Shown here piece after piece: positions 13,795 to 15,672 of a stretch of 15,672 nt of DNA. The translations under genes were made by a program, and so were the position numbers. How positions within the stretch are numbered: position 1 is the first letter of the stretch; the number at the start of each line of letters is the position of its first letter. The notes under the pieces are model-generated. The model had not been told where the DNA came from. It saw only the letters and a program-made list of their open reading frames with translations, and did no database searches. The DNA comes from Desulfobulbaceae bacterium (GTDB lineage Bacteria > Desulfobacterota > Desulfobulbia > Desulfobulbales > SURF-16): positions 1 through 15,672 of the forward strand of contig JALNXE010000103.1 of the NCBI GenBank assembly GCA_023230525.1, in the 5' to 3' direction.

Positions 13795-15255
13795 ATGAGA
13801 CATTTACTGAGGCTTTTAACAAGCAGTTTGGCGGGGGGGGTGACGGCCTTCCTGCTGGTACTTATGCCGGTCCTGGCCTTTGCCTCCGGGCATGGCGGGC
13901 CCGTGGACCCCAATGTGCCGACCCTGCTGGGCATCAGGGTGGAATTCATTCTCTTTGCCCTGGTGCTGCTGGGGGTGGCCCTGTTCCACGACAAGACCTT
14001 TTATGTGGCGGTCACCGGCCTGATTGTCATCACCCTGTTTAAGCTGTTTTTTGACAGCGGCTTCAATCTGGCCGAGCATCTCATCGGCCAGACCCCGATG
14101 CTGGATCAGCTCATGGACAAGACTATGCGCCAGGGAGAATGGCCCATCATCCTCAACCTGCTCGGCCTGCTGCTCGGCTTCGGCATCCTGGCCAAGATTT
14201 TCGAGGAGTCCGGCATTCCCGAACTCCTGCCGAAGTACCTGCCCACCGGCTGGATGGGACCGGCGGTGCTGCTGGTGTTCGTTGCCATCCTCTCCTCCTT
14301 TCTCGACAATATCGCCGCGGCCCTGATCGGCGGCACCGTGGCCCTGGTGGTCTTCAAGGGCAGGGTGCACATCGGCTATATCGCCGGTATCGTGGCGGCC
14401 AGTAATGCCGGCGGCGCCGGTTCGGTGGTCGGCGACACCACCACCACCATGATGTGGATCGACGGCGTCAGCCCGATCGTGGTGCTGCACGCCTTTATCG
14501 CCTCCGGCGTGGCGATTTTATTCGTCGCCTTTTTTGCCGGCCATCAGCAGTACAAGCTCCAGCCGGTGGTGCTGGCCGACACCAGCAAGGTGGTCGTCGA
14601 CTGGATGAAGATCGTCATCGTGGCCATGATTCTCGCCGGGGCGATTATCACCAACTACACCCTGGACATGCCGGCCCTGGGCGTCTGGATCGCCATCCTC
14701 ATCGGCGCCATGCTGCGGCCGGTCCCCTGGCAAGAGATACCTGCCTCGATCCTGGGCACCATCTTCCTGCTCAGCCTGGTGATGTGCGCCTCGCTGATGC
14801 CGGTTGAGACCCTGCCGGACGCCTCGTGGATGACCGCCTTTATCCTGGGCTTTGTCTCCGCCGTCTTTGACAACATCCCCCTGACCAAGCTCTGTCTCGA
14901 TCAGGGCCACTATGACTGGGGCATGCTCGCCTACACGGTCGGCTTCGGCGGCTCGATGATCTGGTTCGGTTCCTCGGCCGGGGTCGCCATCACCAATAAA
15001 TTCCCGGAAGGCCGCAATGTCATGCTCTGGCTGCGCAAGGGCTGGCATGTGACCATGGCCTATGTTCTCGGTTTCTTCACGCTCTTTGTTCTCTGGGGCT
15101 GGCATCCGGCGGATAACCGGGAGCACAAGGAGCCGGCCATCAACTGCCCGGTGGAGAACTGCAAGGCCAAGAAGGTGGCGATGTGCGTTCTGGACGGCAA
15201 AGCCCCGGCCGCGGTAGAGCAGCCGGCGCCCGGGCCCGCGCCCGAGGTTAAATAG
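13795..15255 (+). CDS. Ion-transporter-superfamily permease (NhaD/ArsB/CitMHS-like)
   Basis: A 486-residue inner-membrane protein with about 11-12 hydrophobic segments in two related halves. Each half carries a broken-helix motif of this superfamily: FLDN (169-172) followed by SNAGGAGSVVGDTTTTMMW (203-221), and VFDN (357-360) followed by GFGGSMIWFGSSAGV (383-397). Na+/H+ antiport, oxyanion export or carboxylate transport are all possible; the motifs only recall NhaD. The N-terminus (1-31) looks like a cleavable signal peptide ending AFA-S. The C-terminal tail (from about 438) is soluble, with C451, C456 and C464 and a Pro/Ala-rich end. AAGGAG precedes the ATG at a short spacing. It is transcribed from the sigma-54 promoter at 13656, with a stand-alone receiver 69 nt downstream, so transport and signalling are probably co-regulated. 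The superfamily call is firm; the substrate is not known. Confidence 0.88.
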   Translation: MRHLLRLLTSSLAGGVTAFLLVLMPVLAFASGHGGPVDPNVPTLLGIRVEFILFALVLLGVALFHDKTFYVAVTGLIVITLFKLFFDSGFNLAEHLIGQTPMLDQLMDKTMRQGEWPIILNLLGLLLGFGILAKIFEESGIPELLPKYLPTGWMGPAVLLVFVAILSSFLDNIAAALIGGTVALVVFKGRVHIGYIAGIVAASNAGGAGSVVGDTTTTMMWIDGVSPIVVLHAFIASGVAILFVAFFAGHQQYKLQPVVLADTSKVVVDWMKIVIVAMILAGAIITNYTLDMPALGVWIAILIGAMLRPVPWQEIPASILGTIFLLSLVMCASLMPVETLPDASWMTAFILGFVSAVFDNIPLTKLCLDQGHYDWGMLAYTVGFGGSMIWFGSSAGVAITNKFPEGRNVMLWLRKGWHVTMAYVLGFFTLFVLWGWHPADNREHKEPAINCPVENCKAKKVAMCVLDGKAPAAVEQPAPGPAPEVK

Positions 15256-15273
15256 GATTAGCAATAGGGGCGC

Positions 15274-15298
15274 TGCCGGTGCGGGGCGTCCTCCGGCA
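15274..15298 (+). other. Intercistronic stem-loop between transporter and receiver
   Basis: TGCCGG (15274-15279) and CCGGCA (15293-15298) form a 6-bp GC-rich stem with a 13-nt loop and no U-tract. It may partly attenuate transcription or set the mRNA ratio of transporter and receiver; this is speculative. Confidence 0.3.
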
Positions 15299-15324
15299 AT
15301 ATCAACTAACAAGAGGATAACGAT

Positions 15325-15672
15325 ATGGTGGAAAAATTAAAGGCCAAGGTGCTGCTGGTTGACGATGAGGCGGATTTCCTGGCCACCCTGGCCGAGCGCC
15401 TGGAGACAAGGGGACTGAAGGTCAATACCGTCACCAGGGGGGAGGATGCGGTGGCCACGGTGGAGAGTCAGAGCTTTGATCTGATCGTTCTCGATCTGGC
15501 CATGCCGGGCATCGACGGTCTGGAGACCCTGAAGCGGATCAAGGCCAAACAGCCGGATGCCGAGATCATCATGCTCTCCGGCAAGGGCTCGGTCAAGACC
15601 AGCACCGAGGCGATAAAGCTCGGGGCCGAGGATTTCATGGAGAAACCGGTGGACATCAAGGAGCTGATGGAA
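15325..15672 (+). CDS. Stand-alone receiver (REC) response regulator, cut by window end
   Basis: The first 116 residues of a receiver protein continuing beyond the window. Pocket residues D13/D14, phospho-acceptor D57 and K107-P108 are present, but the switch position 85 is Ser (MLSGKGS) where the paralogue at 7566 has Thr (MLTGHGT). By hand count about 83 of 116 residues are identical to that paralogue, with no gaps. AGAGGA lies about eight nt before the ATG. It follows the transporter by 69 nt and is probably co-transcribed from the sigma-54 promoter at 13656. Whether it ends as a single domain like its paralogue cannot be seen. Confidence 0.92.
   Translation, partial: MVEKLKAKVLLVDDEADFLATLAERLETRGLKVNTVTRGEDAVATVESQSFDLIVLDLAMPGIDGLETLKRIKAKQPDAEIIMLSGKGSVKTSTEAIKLGAEDFMEKPVDIKELME

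Noticed and set aside
1..15672. CRISPR arrays, tRNA or rRNA genes, transposases
   Set aside because: No regularly spaced repeats, cloverleaf-type sequences, rRNA-like stretches or transposase motifs were seen on either strand.

Overview
The window reads as a signal-transduction locus from a Gram-negative bacterium, most likely a Desulfobacterota (former Deltaproteobacteria) member. That assignment is an inference from three things: the density of two-component and sigma-54 genes, the particular mix of families (a nucleotide-kinase-like/REC fusion, a NifX-like protein beside a Cache kinase, an ion transporter with its own receiver), and general sequence style. No rRNA, tRNA, CRISPR array or transposase gene is visible.

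Left part, minus strand (170-5198): a large BarA-type hybrid histidine kinase (CHASE8-like sensor, HAMP, HisKA, ATPase, two receivers, HPt) overlaps by 8 nt with a downstream REC-PAS-GGDEF-EAL protein. Together they form a compact kinase-to-c-di-GMP module. It is divergent from the rest of the window and is followed by about 1.07 kb of non-coding DNA with palindromic repeats.

Central part, plus strand (6184-12799): a very good sigma-54 promoter (GG-N10-GC at 6184-6197), preceded by a cluster of GTTTC/GAAAC motifs, drives a gene fusing a cytidylate-kinase-like domain without a P-loop to a BON-like domain and a receiver. A stand-alone receiver follows. After a 212-bp gap comes a tight five-gene set: a PAS-AAA+-Fis sigma-54 activator without a receiver, a NifX/NafY-like small protein, a membrane Cache histidine kinase, a stand-alone receiver, and a DHp protein with a degenerate ATPase half. 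Two junctions are 4-nt ATGA overlaps and one gap is 2 nt.

Right part (12800-15672): about 1 kb of mostly non-coding DNA, possibly with one small minus-strand membrane-protein gene. It ends in a second near-perfect sigma-54 promoter (TGGCATGGGGTTTGCTT, 13656-13672) with tandem GAAAC pentamers 100-120 bp upstream. This promoter drives an ion-transporter-superfamily (NhaD/ArsB/CitMHS-like) permease with a cysteine-bearing C-terminal tail, followed by another stand-alone receiver cut by the window end. That receiver is a close paralogue of the one at 7566 (about 83 of 116 aligned residues identical, counted by hand).

Working model (inference): the Cache kinase and the degenerate DHp protein exchange phosphate with a family of related receivers, while the local sigma-54 activator turns on both the kinase-like/REC operon and the transporter/REC operon through shared GTTTC/GAAAC sites. 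The matched promoters and the dead-kinase/BON/REC fusion are the most unusual parts.
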